Shown here one piece after another: positions 44,686-53,827 of a stretch of 64,000 nt of DNA; position 1 is the stretch's first letter; each line of letters starts with the position of its first letter. The notes under the pieces are model-generated. The model did not search any database. It had not been told where the DNA came from and was given only the letters and a program-made list of their open reading frames with translations. The position numbers were made by a program, and so were the translations under genes. This DNA comes from RGIG9115 sp045128915 (lineage in GTDB: Bacteria; Bacillota; Clostridia; UBA1381). Where the stretch lies: NCBI GenBank assembly GCA_045128915.1, contig JBGVIT010000036.1, positions 1 to 64,000 of the forward strand, in the 5' to 3' direction.

Positions 44686-45939
44686 TTAATTGAACGAATC
44701 TCTCAAACCTACACTATACTGTAGGATCATACCAGCATCCTGTGCTGTTACATTGCCATCTTTATTCACATCACCAGACAGCTCCTGCACAGCTGTTGCA
44801 GTCTTAATACCAACACTTATCTGGAGTACCATACCAGCATCTTGTGCTGTTACGTAACCATCCTCGTTTACATCACCCAATATATATTGCGGCTGAGAAG
44901 GTTGTGTTATTGTTACATCCTTTGCATAGCTGAGGGGTACTGAAACAAGAGTATGTCCCTGAGCGTTGCTTGAGATAAACAATGTCATATCAGTTGTTGC
45001 TGTGGGAAGCATGGGGTAAACATTAAATGTTACTGATGTTCCTGATGCTGTTGCCTGATTGATATAGTAAATATCGCTTGACTTTGTGGGAACTGTGCTT
45101 CCGTTAGCAAGAACTACACCGTAGTAGCTGCCTGATGCAGCCGCTGAATATGTAACCTCTATTCTGTCTGATGCCGGATAGAAGGTATCAGCTGTTGCGT
45201 CTGCGTTCACATCCTGAGAAATTGATGTAATTGCACCGGCTTCACCCTTAACGGTTGTTGTTACGTTTTCTTTTGTTCCTATATTATAGAAGCCTGATGC
45301 GGTTGTTGTATCGCCTGCGGGAGGTGTTACAACAGGATCGTCTCCGTCGTCGCCACCGGCAGGGGGAGTTACTGTTCCGCCACCTTCGCCTGTATCGCCG
45401 CCTTCTCCGCCGGGAGGTGTTACGGTGCTGCCACCCTCGCCGCCTTCACCGGAGCCGGAATCATTTGAAATTGTTGCTATTGCATAGTTCAAAGGTACAG
45501 AAACCAAATTATGACCTTCTGCATTACTTGAAATATACAATGTCAAAGCAGTTGTCTGCTCTGGTTCCTTCGGGAAAACGTTGAAGTTAACAGAGCCTGA
45601 TTCTGCTGTCACCTGGTCGATATAGAAAATAGTGTTGTCCTCTGTGGGAAGTCCTGTTCCCTCAACAAGTATAGCACCATAATAGCTTCCTTCGTCAGCT
45701 GCCGTATAGGTTACGTCAAGTCTGTCTGCACCTTCATAAAATGTTTCTGCTGTCTGGTCACTATCTACATCCACAGATGAACCGGTTACCGCGCCAGCAT
45801 TTGATTTTGGTGTTACAGTCACGTTCTGGACTGTTCCAATATCATAGAATCCCTTAACGGTAGTTGTGTCCTCTGCAAATGCAGTAGATGTCAGCAAGCA
45901 AATGCTTAAAGCTGCTAAAATACCGATTGCTTTCTTCAT
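44686..45939 (-). CDS. Secreted dockerin protein with a duplicated module
   Basis: 417 residues with a signal peptide ending STAFAED. Two copies of an unknown ~120-130-residue beta module follow (~28-160 and ~215-345; each starts GFYxIGTxxNVT and ends NxEGHxLVSVPLxYA). A Gly/Pro/Thr linker (VTPPGGEGG-type) separates them. The last ~65 residues are a type I dockerin with both calcium loops, GDVNEDGYVTAQDAGMVLQI and GDVNKDGNVTAQDAGMILQY. Dockerins bind cohesins, so this protein is expected to attach to the cohesin-SLH protein encoded next door. No catalytic motif is seen. It is co-transcribed with the 1879-residue gene. Confidence 0.88.
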   Translation of the reverse strand: MKKAIGILAALSICLLTSTAFAEDTTTVKGFYDIGTVQNVTVTPKSNAGAVTGSSVDVDSDQTAETFYEGADRLDVTYTAADEGSYYGAILVEGTGLPTEDNTIFYIDQVTAESGSVNFNVFPKEPEQTTALTLYISSNAEGHNLVSVPLNYAIATISNDSGSGEGGEGGSTVTPPGGEGGDTGEGGGTVTPPAGGDDGDDPVVTPPAGDTTTASGFYNIGTKENVTTTVKGEAGAITSISQDVNADATADTFYPASDRIEVTYSAAASGSYYGVVLANGSTVPTKSSDIYYINQATASGTSVTFNVYPMLPTATTDMTLFISSNAQGHTLVSVPLSYAKDVTITQPSQPQYILGDVNEDGYVTAQDAGMVLQISVGIKTATAVQELSGDVNKDGNVTAQDAGMILQYSVGLRDSFN

Positions 45940-46020
45940 GTTATATATCCTTTCCTTTCCGTGCTTTACGCACTATAAATACTTATTTAAATTAATCCAT
46001 ACAGGAAATAATTTTAAACA

Positions 46021-47229
46021 TTATTTATATGTATCAACATAATTTACCAAAATCTTTGCAAGCTGCGCTCTCGTTGCAGTATTCTGCGGACTGAGAGTTG
46101 TTTCACTTGTTCCTGAAATCAGTTCATTATACACTGCCCAATACATTGAGTCCTTCGCCCATTTGGATATTGATGAGCTGTCCTCGAAAAATCCGTCGTA
46201 TATGGCTGTAAGAAGCTTTTCATCGCCTGACTTGCCGCCTGAATAATAATAGAGGATTTTCATTGCGGCTTCTCTTGTAAGCGTGCCTTCGGGCATGAAC
46301 GTCTTTTCATCCGTTCCGTTAATATAACCGTTGGCATATCCCCATGCTATTGCGGACTTGAACTCAGGTATCTGAGAGTCAATATCCTCAAAGGGTGTGG
46401 TGTCCGAAGCTTCGGGCTTGCCTGCAAGACGCCACAGCACAGTTACATACTGAGCACGTGTTACATTTGCGTCAGGGTTGAAGTTACCCTTTTCGTCGCC
46501 GTTAAAAAGTCCTTTTTCTGCCGCCTTGTTAATAAACTCAGCGCCCCAATGCCCTGCAATGTCACCAAAAAGCGCTGCAGCGTCGGGCTTTGCTGTTTCT
46601 TGCTCTTCGGTAGGCTCTGTGGGCTGTGGAGTCTGAACTTCGGGCTGAGTCGGCTCTTCCTCATAGGCTTCGCCGCCTTGAACATTTTCTTCAGGCTCCG
46701 GTGTAATTACTTCAACGGGCTTTTCCGTTGGTATTGGCTTTTCCTCTTGGGGAGGTTCAGCTTTCTCCTCAAAATCTGCTCCGATGACTTCGTAGGGAAT
46801 GTCCTCATTGTCTTTGTCGCAAAGAGTAACATCCGCTATGGAGAAATCAAAAGCTTCAATAGCATCTTTCAAGACAAACTTGCAAGAAGCAACTACACCA
46901 TTCCCTTCAATGGGCTGTGCAGCTGCCGCCGCTATTATAACTCCTGCATCTGCCTTAGAATTAACAGCTGACATTTTACCATCCAAAAGCGATCCCTCTC
47001 TTGCACTTGTACACTCAAGCTTTGACTTGTCATAAGCCAGCGTAAACTGCACTGCACACACACCGGGATTGTTTGAAAGCTCCACCGTTACGGTGAACTC
47101 CTCTCCCACAGCGGGAACTGCTTCCGGAGCTTTAACCGTAAGCTTTGCACTTTCTGCGAAAACAGCGGTTGGCAAAAGCACTGAGATCATAATTAGTATT
47201 AAGCTGTAAATTAATAGATTTTTCTTCAT
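46021..47229 (-). CDS. Cohesin-SLH anchoring protein (single-cohesin scaffoldin type)
   Basis: 402 residues with a signal peptide ending VFAES. Residues ~28-158 are a cohesin-type beta-sandwich (AVGEEFTVTVELSNNPGVCA; VQFTLAYDKSKLECTSA; GNGVVASCKFVLKDAI). A Pro/Glu/Thr linker follows (~160-215), then three SLH repeats (~217-402; VTRAQYVTVLWR, LTREAAMKILYY, ATRAQLAKILVN). This is the layout of wall-anchored receptors such as OlpA, which hold dockerin proteins at the cell surface. The dockerin gene lies 81 nt downstream. TTGACT-17-TAAAAT at 47267-47295 is its promoter. Confidence 0.88.
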   Translation of the reverse strand: MKKNLLIYSLILIMISVLLPTAVFAESAKLTVKAPEAVPAVGEEFTVTVELSNNPGVCAVQFTLAYDKSKLECTSAREGSLLDGKMSAVNSKADAGVIIAAAAAQPIEGNGVVASCKFVLKDAIEAFDFSIADVTLCDKDNEDIPYEVIGADFEEKAEPPQEEKPIPTEKPVEVITPEPEENVQGGEAYEEEPTQPEVQTPQPTEPTEEQETAKPDAAALFGDIAGHWGAEFINKAAEKGLFNGDEKGNFNPDANVTRAQYVTVLWRLAGKPEASDTTPFEDIDSQIPEFKSAIAWGYANGYINGTDEKTFMPEGTLTREAAMKILYYYSGGKSGDEKLLTAIYDGFFEDSSSISKWAKDSMYWAVYNELISGTSETTLSPQNTATRAQLAKILVNYVDTYK

Positions 47230-47266
47230 CTATCACCTCTCCTTTGATGAATAGTCATATATTATC

Positions 47267-47295
47267 ATTTTACAATAATATTACAAGCAAGTCAA
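47267..47295 (-). promoter_or_regulatory. Promoter of the cohesin/dockerin/surface operon
   Basis: On the minus strand TTGACT (47290-47295) and TAAAAT (47267-47272) with a 17-nt spacer, 37 nt before the cohesin-SLH ATG. The short 81-nt gap to the dockerin gene has only a weak GTGC-N5-GCAC hairpin, so all three genes may be read from here. Confidence 0.65.
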
Positions 47296-47367
47296 CCGTT
47301 TTTAAAAATTACTTGCTTTATAATTATACAAAATTTTGAATAATATTTTGGGCATATTGACACCGCA

Positions 47368-48294
47368 TTAAAATATACTCAGTTCAAGCTCGCGACTTAG
47401 CTTTTCAAGAGCCTTTATTCCGGCAATACTGTTACCCTTATTGTCGAGAGCAGGAGAGTAAATTCCTATACCCATTCTGCCCGGCACAACAGCCATAATT
47501 CCGCCTCCTACACCGCTTTTTGCAGGTATTCCCACATTGAGCGCAAACTCTCCTGAGCCGTCATACATTCCGCAGGTCATAAGCACCGCATTTACATATC
47601 TTGCATACTTTGAGTCAAAAAGCTGCTCGCCCGTCTTTACATTCTTTCCTTTGTTTGCAAGTACGTGCGCCATAGATGCAAGGTCAACACTCGTAACCTT
47701 AATAGAGCAGGCGCGAAAATATAAATCAAGCACTTCCTCTGCATCATCGTCCATCATGCCGTAAGCTTTGAGCATATATGCAAGTGCTCTGTTCTTATTT
47801 CCCGTAAGCTTTTCGGACATATATACGTCGCGGTCTATCCTAAGCTCAGGATTATTTGTCATTTTCCTTGCAAGCTCTAAAAGGCGGTCAAACTTTTCCT
47901 TATAGGAGTTTCCGTTTATAAGAGTACAAAGGGCAATAGCGCCTGTATTTATCATAGGATTTATATGCTCTCTTTTTAGCGCCTGATCGCTATAATTAAA
48001 GGCATCAAATGGCTTGCCGGTAGATTCTACGCCCACAAGACTGCGGACACAATCCTCACCCTTATCCATAAGCGCAAGAAGCAAAATAATTGGTTTTACC
48101 ACACTCTGCATGGTAAAGCTTTTATTATAGTCACCTGCGAAGCTTATTTCTCCTCCGTCTGACATAAGGCATATGCCAAACTCATCAACATTCGCTTTTG
48201 CAAGCTCCGGTATGTAGTTTGCAACCTTTCCCTGATGCTTATATTTTTCGCAGCTGTCAAGAAGCTTTTTCAGTAAATCATTCATGTGCTGCAC
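47368..48294 (-). CDS. glsA: Glutaminase A
   Basis: A 308-residue serine-type glutaminase with the beta-lactamase-like fold. S64 and K67 form the SxxK motif (TMQSVVKPIILL), and NPMINTGAIALCTLI is the family signature. PAKSGVGGGIMAVVPG carries the later Lys-Ser motif. It hydrolyses L-glutamine to glutamate and ammonia in the cytoplasm and may help in acid resistance in gut bacteria. It is a single gene, divergent from rmuC across 155 nt. Confidence 0.96.
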   Translation of the reverse strand: MQHMNDLLKKLLDSCEKYKHQGKVANYIPELAKANVDEFGICLMSDGGEISFAGDYNKSFTMQSVVKPIILLLALMDKGEDCVRSLVGVESTGKPFDAFNYSDQALKREHINPMINTGAIALCTLINGNSYKEKFDRLLELARKMTNNPELRIDRDVYMSEKLTGNKNRALAYMLKAYGMMDDDAEEVLDLYFRACSIKVTSVDLASMAHVLANKGKNVKTGEQLFDSKYARYVNAVLMTCGMYDGSGEFALNVGIPAKSGVGGGIMAVVPGRMGIGIYSPALDNKGNSIAGIKALEKLSRELELSIF

Positions 48295-48449
48295 CTCTTT
48301 CTTTCGTATATTTCCATTATAACATAAAATTATCCCGTTGTAAATGGAAAAAATACAATCTTAATAATTGACCGATGCTTCGACTGTTGTTGACAAAGGC
48401 ATTCCAAAATGATATAATCATCATAAAATATCAGGAAGGAGAAAGCAAT

Positions 48450-49676
48450 ATGCTTGAATATATATCAATAGCGCTTTCAGCCATAACAATAATACTTCTG
48501 ATTGTTGTGGTTGCAAAAAAAGACAAGGGCGCCCATTCCAAAGAATTTTATGACCTTTTATCCGAAAACCAGAAAAACATAGGCGAAATTCAGTTGGGGC
48601 GACTTGACGAAATGAGAAAAACAATTCAGGACAGCCAAAAGACAAGCTCGGAGAACCTGAAAAATCAATTACATACTATGGAAGAAAGGCTTCGCTCTCT
48701 TGAAAAGTCCAACGAGCAAAAACTTGAAAATCTTCGTACAAATGTTTCCGCAAGTCTTGATACTATACGAAAGGACAACAACGAAAAGCTGGAATCTATG
48801 CGAAAGACAGTAGATGAAAAGCTCGAAAAAACTCTTGAAACCAAAATGACCGAGTCGTTCAGGTTAGTTAGCGAAAGACTTGAGCAGGTATATAAGGGAC
48901 TTGGTGAAATGCAGACCTTAGCATCGGGCGTAGGGGATTTGAAGAAGGTACTTTCCAACGTAAAAACACGTGGTATCCTTGGTGAAATTCAGCTTGGAGC
49001 TATACTTGAAGAAATTCTTCCGCCTGAAAGATACGAAACAAACTTTGCAACTGTTGAGGGAAGCCGTGATGTAGTGGAATTTGCAATCAAGCTTCCGGGT
49101 GACGGCGAAAAGCCCGTATATCTCCCCGTTGACTCAAAGTTCCCTGCAGATTGTTATTATGCATTGCAGTCTGCATATGACGCAGGTGATACAGAGGAAA
49201 TAAAAAAATGCAGAAACGAGCTTATTGCACGCCTTAAATCCTTTGCAAAGGATATACGTACAAAGTATGTTTCACCGCCTGATACTACGGATTTTGCCAT
49301 AATGTTCCTGCCCTTTGAGGGACTTTATGCAGAGGCTGTGAGATGCGGCATGGTTGAAATTCTCCAAAGAGATTTCCATGTGAACATTGCAGGTCCCGGA
49401 ACAATGGCGGCACTTTTAAACAGCTTGCAAATGGGATTCCGAACTCTTGCAATCCAGAAACGAAGTGCAGAGGTATGGAAAATCCTCGGCGCAGTAAAAA
49501 CCGAATTTGACAAGTTCTCCGACATACTTGAAAAAACAAAGAAAAAGCTTGGCCAGATCGACAGTGATTTAGACACTCTGATTGGCACAAGAACTGCAGC
49601 GATAAAGAGAAAACTCCGTGATGTAGAAAGCATAACAGAGGATGAAACAAAACAGCTGCTCGATGGTGATGTTTAA
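48450..49676 (+). CDS. rmuC: DNA recombination protein RmuC
   Basis: A 408-residue RmuC. One N-terminal membrane helix (~1-22, ISIALSAITIILLIVVVA) precedes a long coiled coil (~40-160). The nuclease-like RmuC domain follows (~165-390: TRGILGEIQLGAILEEILPP; YLPVDSKFPADCYY; FLPFEGLYAEAVRCG). The family limits inversions at short repeats and, in some bacteria, acts in phage defence. GGAAGGAGA precedes the ATG at 48450; upstream in-frame codons to 48375 lack a site and are not used. Confidence 0.95.
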   Translation: MLEYISIALSAITIILLIVVVAKKDKGAHSKEFYDLLSENQKNIGEIQLGRLDEMRKTIQDSQKTSSENLKNQLHTMEERLRSLEKSNEQKLENLRTNVSASLDTIRKDNNEKLESMRKTVDEKLEKTLETKMTESFRLVSERLEQVYKGLGEMQTLASGVGDLKKVLSNVKTRGILGEIQLGAILEEILPPERYETNFATVEGSRDVVEFAIKLPGDGEKPVYLPVDSKFPADCYYALQSAYDAGDTEEIKKCRNELIARLKSFAKDIRTKYVSPPDTTDFAIMFLPFEGLYAEAVRCGMVEILQRDFHVNIAGPGTMAALLNSLQMGFRTLAIQKRSAEVWKILGAVKTEFDKFSDILEKTKKKLGQIDSDLDTLIGTRTAAIKRKLRDVESITEDETKQLLDGDV

Positions 49677-49720
49677 TATTTGATACATAACTGCACATAA
49701 TAAGCAAAAAGGAGTTTATT

Positions 49721-50719
49721 ATGTGTACTGCGATTTCCATTACAACAAAAAATCACTACTTCGGGCGAAATCTGGATTATGAACATACCTTCGGGGAAAA
49801 GGTGGTTATTACACCGAGAAATTATAAATTTATATTTTCAAACAGTGAGGAAACACATAATCATTACGCTATAATCGGTATGGCTCTCCCTTATAATGAT
49901 TATCCTTTGTACTTTGATGCTACAAATGAAAAAGGGCTGTCTGTGGCAGGACTTAATTTTCCTGAAAACGCCTTCTACTTTAAAGAGGCCGCAGGAAAGC
50001 TGAACGTGGCGTCATATGAGCTGATACCTCGAATTCTGTGCTTTTGCGAAACTGCGGAGCAAGCAAAAGAGCTTATTTCAAAAATCAATATAACAGACAG
50101 GGAATTTGCAGCGTCCATGCCGCCATCGCCGCTCCATTGGATTGTGGCAGACAAGCATCAAACACTTACGGTAGAGCAGACATCAGACGGACTGAAAATT
50201 TATAATAACCCCACAGGCGTCCTTACAAACAATCCGCCATTTCATATGCAGCTTCAAAACCTTGCAAATTATATGCACGTTACTGCTCATGAACCTGAAA
50301 ATCTTTTTTCACACAAAATAAAGCTTATGCCATATTCAAGGGGTATGGGCGCAATGGGACTTCCTGGAGACTTTTCATCTGCATCAAGATTTGTCAAGTG
50401 CTGCTTTGTAAAGCTTAACTGCGTTTTTGGTGAAGCTGAAAAAGAAAACGTAGAACAGTTTTTTCATATTCTGGACTCCGTAGCCCAGATAAAAGGCTGT
50501 GTAGAAGTAGGGGAAAGCTACGAAATTACAAACTACTCATCATGCTGCAATACTGATAAAGGAATATATTACTACAAAACATATATGAATAGTCAGATTT
50601 GCGCAATAAATATGCATAACGAAAATCTTGACAGCGAAAAGCTTGTTGTGTATGAGCTTTTCTATGATAATAATTTCTATATACAAAACAAAAAAAACAG
50701 TTCTCAGGAACAGCATTAA
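49721..50719 (+). CDS. Choloylglycine hydrolase family enzyme, probably bile salt hydrolase
   Basis: A 332-residue Ntn-hydrolase. MCTAIS exposes Cys2 as the N-terminal nucleophile after Met removal. GRNLDYEHTFGE carries the conserved Arg16 and Asp19, LTNNPPFHMQLQNLANYM the oxyanion Asn, and SSASRFVKC the Arg. LPGDFSSASRF and CMCL-like SCCNTDKGIYYYKTY match clostridial conjugated-bile-acid hydrolases rather than penicillin V acylases, although the two are hard to separate by motif. It removes glycine or taurine from bile salts in the cytoplasm, pointing to a gut host. It is a single gene with its own terminator. Confidence 0.88.
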   Translation: MCTAISITTKNHYFGRNLDYEHTFGEKVVITPRNYKFIFSNSEETHNHYAIIGMALPYNDYPLYFDATNEKGLSVAGLNFPENAFYFKEAAGKLNVASYELIPRILCFCETAEQAKELISKINITDREFAASMPPSPLHWIVADKHQTLTVEQTSDGLKIYNNPTGVLTNNPPFHMQLQNLANYMHVTAHEPENLFSHKIKLMPYSRGMGAMGLPGDFSSASRFVKCCFVKLNCVFGEAEKENVEQFFHILDSVAQIKGCVEVGESYEITNYSSCCNTDKGIYYYKTYMNSQICAINMHNENLDSEKLVVYELFYDNNFYIQNKKNSSQEQH

Positions 50720-50721
50720 AA

Positions 50722-50765
50722 AAACGCTTATTAAATCAGCAAATTGCTTGTTTTAATAAGCGTTT
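50722..50765. terminator. Terminator after the choloylglycine hydrolase
   Basis: AAACGCTTATTAAA (50722-50735) pairs perfectly with TTTAATAAGCGTTT (50752-50765), with A-rich and T-rich sides. It can serve this gene and, from the other strand, the lacZ-type gene ending at 50795. Confidence 0.8.
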
Positions 50766-50794
50766 GTTGTTTATAAGTCCAAACAACTTGTTTT

Positions 50795-53700
50795 TTATTT
50801 TACAGTCTTAATTACAAACGAATATTCAAATTCCTTTTCATCAAATCTGTACTTTTCAAGAAGCTGTGGACCGCAGCAGTTTGAACCCATTCCGCTGCTC
50901 TTATAGTCTATTCTGAGCCTTGTTGTTTCTCTTTCCCTAAGCTCAAAGTCATGAAGAGCTTTCGTCATGTCATGAGATGTTACGGGCAGAGCAGAGAACT
51001 CAATATTGCCGTCGGTTTCAACCATTATACCCTTTGCACCGTCGGTCAGCTTAACCATTTTTGTATTGGTATGATTGCCGGTATCCTGAGGCATTACATA
51101 GTGGAACAGCTCATCGTGAGCAGTTGATGTATAGTATCCCATATGGGCATGGTTTATCATATCAATATAGTTCTCGTCTGGGCCCATACCAAAGTATTCA
51201 AGCTTGTCAAAGCCTTTTGCCAGGTCAAGCTCTATACCGAATCTCGGCAGGAATGTTCCAAGCTCACGCACCTTGCCTTTGATGTTGTGAATAATAGAGC
51301 CGTCAGAGCATATAGTATATGTTACATCAAGCTTAATCATAGGCGCTTTTGCATTGGCTACCACCGCAAGCTTTGCGGTGATTACAGTTTTGTTTTTATC
51401 AAGTGTGTAATCCACGCCGTAGCACTTATTAAAGGTAAGGTCCATTGCTGCATTGTCAAGGTAGTTCAAATCATGAGTTCCCCATTGATTTCGTACCTTT
51501 CTGTCGTTGTCCGTAGGCGCTCTCCATACGGTGAACTCTGCTTTTTGGGTAAGTATCTTCTTACCGCCTGCATTAATGGAGTCAAATACTCCGTAGCGCT
51601 TGTTGAAGCTATATACAAAGCCTTTGCCTTCAAAGATAATATGCTCATCTGTTTCGTTGACATTCATTTGCTCTGTTGTATCAATTTCTACAGGCGCGCG
51701 GTCTTTCAGCTTAAACTGTCTGCTTGCAACCTCATAACCCTTTTCTGCCCATACAGCATCTTCCTTAAGCACGAAATATGCATTGAGATATACGCCGTAT
51801 TCACATTTTTCGGGAATGCTTATATCCACCTTTATTTTTTGTTCTTCTCCTGCAGGGGCGGAAAGTGCATATGTTCCGATTAAGGTTTCTTCCTTGTCAC
51901 AAACAAGAGTCAGACGCATTTCATACACGTCCATATTAACGAAATAATGCTTGTTCTTTACAGTTATTATTCCGTTTTCGTAAGTGGCATCTACATTTGC
52001 AAAAACCTCTTTTGCATTTTTGCTTCCTGCTTTAAAGGAGCGGTCAGGCATAACAATTCCGTCAACGCAGAAATGTCCGTCATGGGGAGTTTCACCGAAG
52101 TCACCGCCGTATTCGTAGCCTCGCTCTGTTTTAACCACGTGGTCTGCCCACTCCCATATACAGCCGCCAATGAGCTTGGGATATTTTTCAACCTTTTCCC
52201 AATAATCGCCCACATCACCGGGGCCGTTACCCATTGATGAAGAAAACTCACACATGAAAAACGGTCTCGGATCGTCCTTATCCTCTAAAAACCAATCTAT
52301 ACACGGTCTTACGTCCGCAGATACCTCTTTTGAACGCAGAGTTATATGGGGGTACATACGGCTGATAACATCCACAACGTCCATAGGATCATCTGCAAGC
52401 CATGCACCCTCAAAGTGAACAAGTCTTGATGAATCCCGTTTCTTAGTCCATTTGGACATTTCAATAAAGTTATTACCGAAGCCGCTCTCGTTACCAAGCG
52501 ACCACATGATAACGCAGGCACGGTTTTTGTCCTGCTCAACCATACGCTCCATTCTGTCAATGTGGGCGTTTAGCCAATCGGGCATCTGACATACCCATTC
52601 TTCATCAAACGGCTTGTAGCCCAGGTCATGATGATACATGGCACTAAAGCCATGAGCCTCCACGTCGGTTTCGTCTATAACATAAAAGCCGTACTCATCG
52701 CAAAGCTTATAAAACTCAGGTGCATTCGGATAGTGAGATGTGCGGATACAGTTAATGTTCATCTTCTTCATGGTATTAAGGTCAAGAAGCATTGACTCAA
52801 GAGGCGTGCAATAGCCAAGCTCCGCATCTGTATCATGGCGGTTTACACCCTTAAGCTTTACTGATACTCCGTTTATTAAAAGCTCACCGGGATGTCTTGT
52901 TTCTACTGTACGTATGCCGAATTTTTCGCATATTACCTCACCGCCGCACTCGATTACAAGCGTGTAGAGGTCAGGGGTTTCAGAAGTCCATTTCTGTGCA
53001 CTGTCCACCTTGAAGCTCGTCATTCCCTCGCCACTAAACAGCTTTTCACCGTCAGGTGAATAGAGGCTTGCAGTGAATTTTGCATTACCCTCTGTTTCAA
53101 TATCCACGTTAACTGTGGCATCTTTATAGTCATTATCCAGAACTGTATGGATAAAGAAGTCACGAACACGCATTTTTTCTCTTGCAACAAGATACACATC
53201 CCTGAATATGCCTGAGTATCTGAAGCAGTCCTGATCCTCAAGATAGCTTCCGTCACACCACTTTGCTACAAGCGCTGTGATACGGTTGGTACCCTTTCTC
53301 AGATAATGTGTAATATTAAACTCATGCAAGAGTCTGCTTCCCTTTGAGAAGCCTACTTCAACACCGTTTATATACAGAAGCAGGCAAGAAGAAACCCCCT
53401 CAAAGTTCAGGAAAATATCCTTTCCGTCCCAGCTTTCGTCAACAGTAAAGTCCTTTGCATACACGCCAACGGGATTATCGTCAGGCACATAAGGGGGATC
53501 TACGGGATATGGATAGGTTACATTTGTATAATGAGGATTGTCATATCCCAGAAGCTGCCAGCAAGCCGGTACGGGTATTTCTTTTGAAAACGGTATATAC
53601 GGCGCAAACACAGCTTCGCTCACGTCAAACGCTCTTTCAAAATATTTAAATCCCCAATCACCGTTTAAAAGACAAAATCTGTCAGAGTCCTCTCTTTTAC

Positions 53701-53809
53701 CGTTCATTGCTACAGATAAATCGGAAAACGGTATAAAGTATGCATGAGGTTTTTCGCGGTTTATAGATGTTATCAGATGATTCTGCAACAGTTGTGTTAA
53801 ATCTCTCAT
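50795..53809 (-). CDS. lacZ: Beta-galactosidase, GH2 (LacZ type)
   Basis: 1004 residues, no signal peptide, so cytoplasmic. It has the classical five-domain GH2 layout: N-terminal jelly roll (LLNGDWGFKYF), Ig-like domains, and a TIM barrel with HYPNAPEFYKLCDEYGFYVI. The acid/base Glu is in WSLGNESGFGNN (near residue 441) and the nucleophile Glu in FMCEFSSSMGNG (near residue 521). A C-terminal beta-galactosidase small-chain domain follows (WRAPTDNDR; PRFGIELDL). It cleaves terminal beta-galactosides. It is the last gene of the five-gene dehydrogenase/kinase operon, 18 nt after a mannitol-dehydrogenase-like gene. Confidence 0.95.
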   Translation of the reverse strand: MRDLTQLLQNHLITSINREKPHAYFIPFSDLSVAMNGKREDSDRFCLLNGDWGFKYFERAFDVSEAVFAPYIPFSKEIPVPACWQLLGYDNPHYTNVTYPYPVDPPYVPDDNPVGVYAKDFTVDESWDGKDIFLNFEGVSSCLLLYINGVEVGFSKGSRLLHEFNITHYLRKGTNRITALVAKWCDGSYLEDQDCFRYSGIFRDVYLVAREKMRVRDFFIHTVLDNDYKDATVNVDIETEGNAKFTASLYSPDGEKLFSGEGMTSFKVDSAQKWTSETPDLYTLVIECGGEVICEKFGIRTVETRHPGELLINGVSVKLKGVNRHDTDAELGYCTPLESMLLDLNTMKKMNINCIRTSHYPNAPEFYKLCDEYGFYVIDETDVEAHGFSAMYHHDLGYKPFDEEWVCQMPDWLNAHIDRMERMVEQDKNRACVIMWSLGNESGFGNNFIEMSKWTKKRDSSRLVHFEGAWLADDPMDVVDVISRMYPHITLRSKEVSADVRPCIDWFLEDKDDPRPFFMCEFSSSMGNGPGDVGDYWEKVEKYPKLIGGCIWEWADHVVKTERGYEYGGDFGETPHDGHFCVDGIVMPDRSFKAGSKNAKEVFANVDATYENGIITVKNKHYFVNMDVYEMRLTLVCDKEETLIGTYALSAPAGEEQKIKVDISIPEKCEYGVYLNAYFVLKEDAVWAEKGYEVASRQFKLKDRAPVEIDTTEQMNVNETDEHIIFEGKGFVYSFNKRYGVFDSINAGGKKILTQKAEFTVWRAPTDNDRKVRNQWGTHDLNYLDNAAMDLTFNKCYGVDYTLDKNKTVITAKLAVVANAKAPMIKLDVTYTICSDGSIIHNIKGKVRELGTFLPRFGIELDLAKGFDKLEYFGMGPDENYIDMINHAHMGYYTSTAHDELFHYVMPQDTGNHTNTKMVKLTDGAKGIMVETDGNIEFSALPVTSHDMTKALHDFELRERETTRLRIDYKSSGMGSNCCGPQLLEKYRFDEKEFEYSFVIKTVK

Positions 53810-53827
53810 GTTATTCAGTCCTTTCGG

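Noticed and set aside
51143..51883. A 246-codon open frame antisense to lacZ
   Set aside because: It lies wholly opposite conserved GH2 coding sequence, has no ribosome site or family resemblance, and is cysteine- and histidine-rich as expected from reversed codons.
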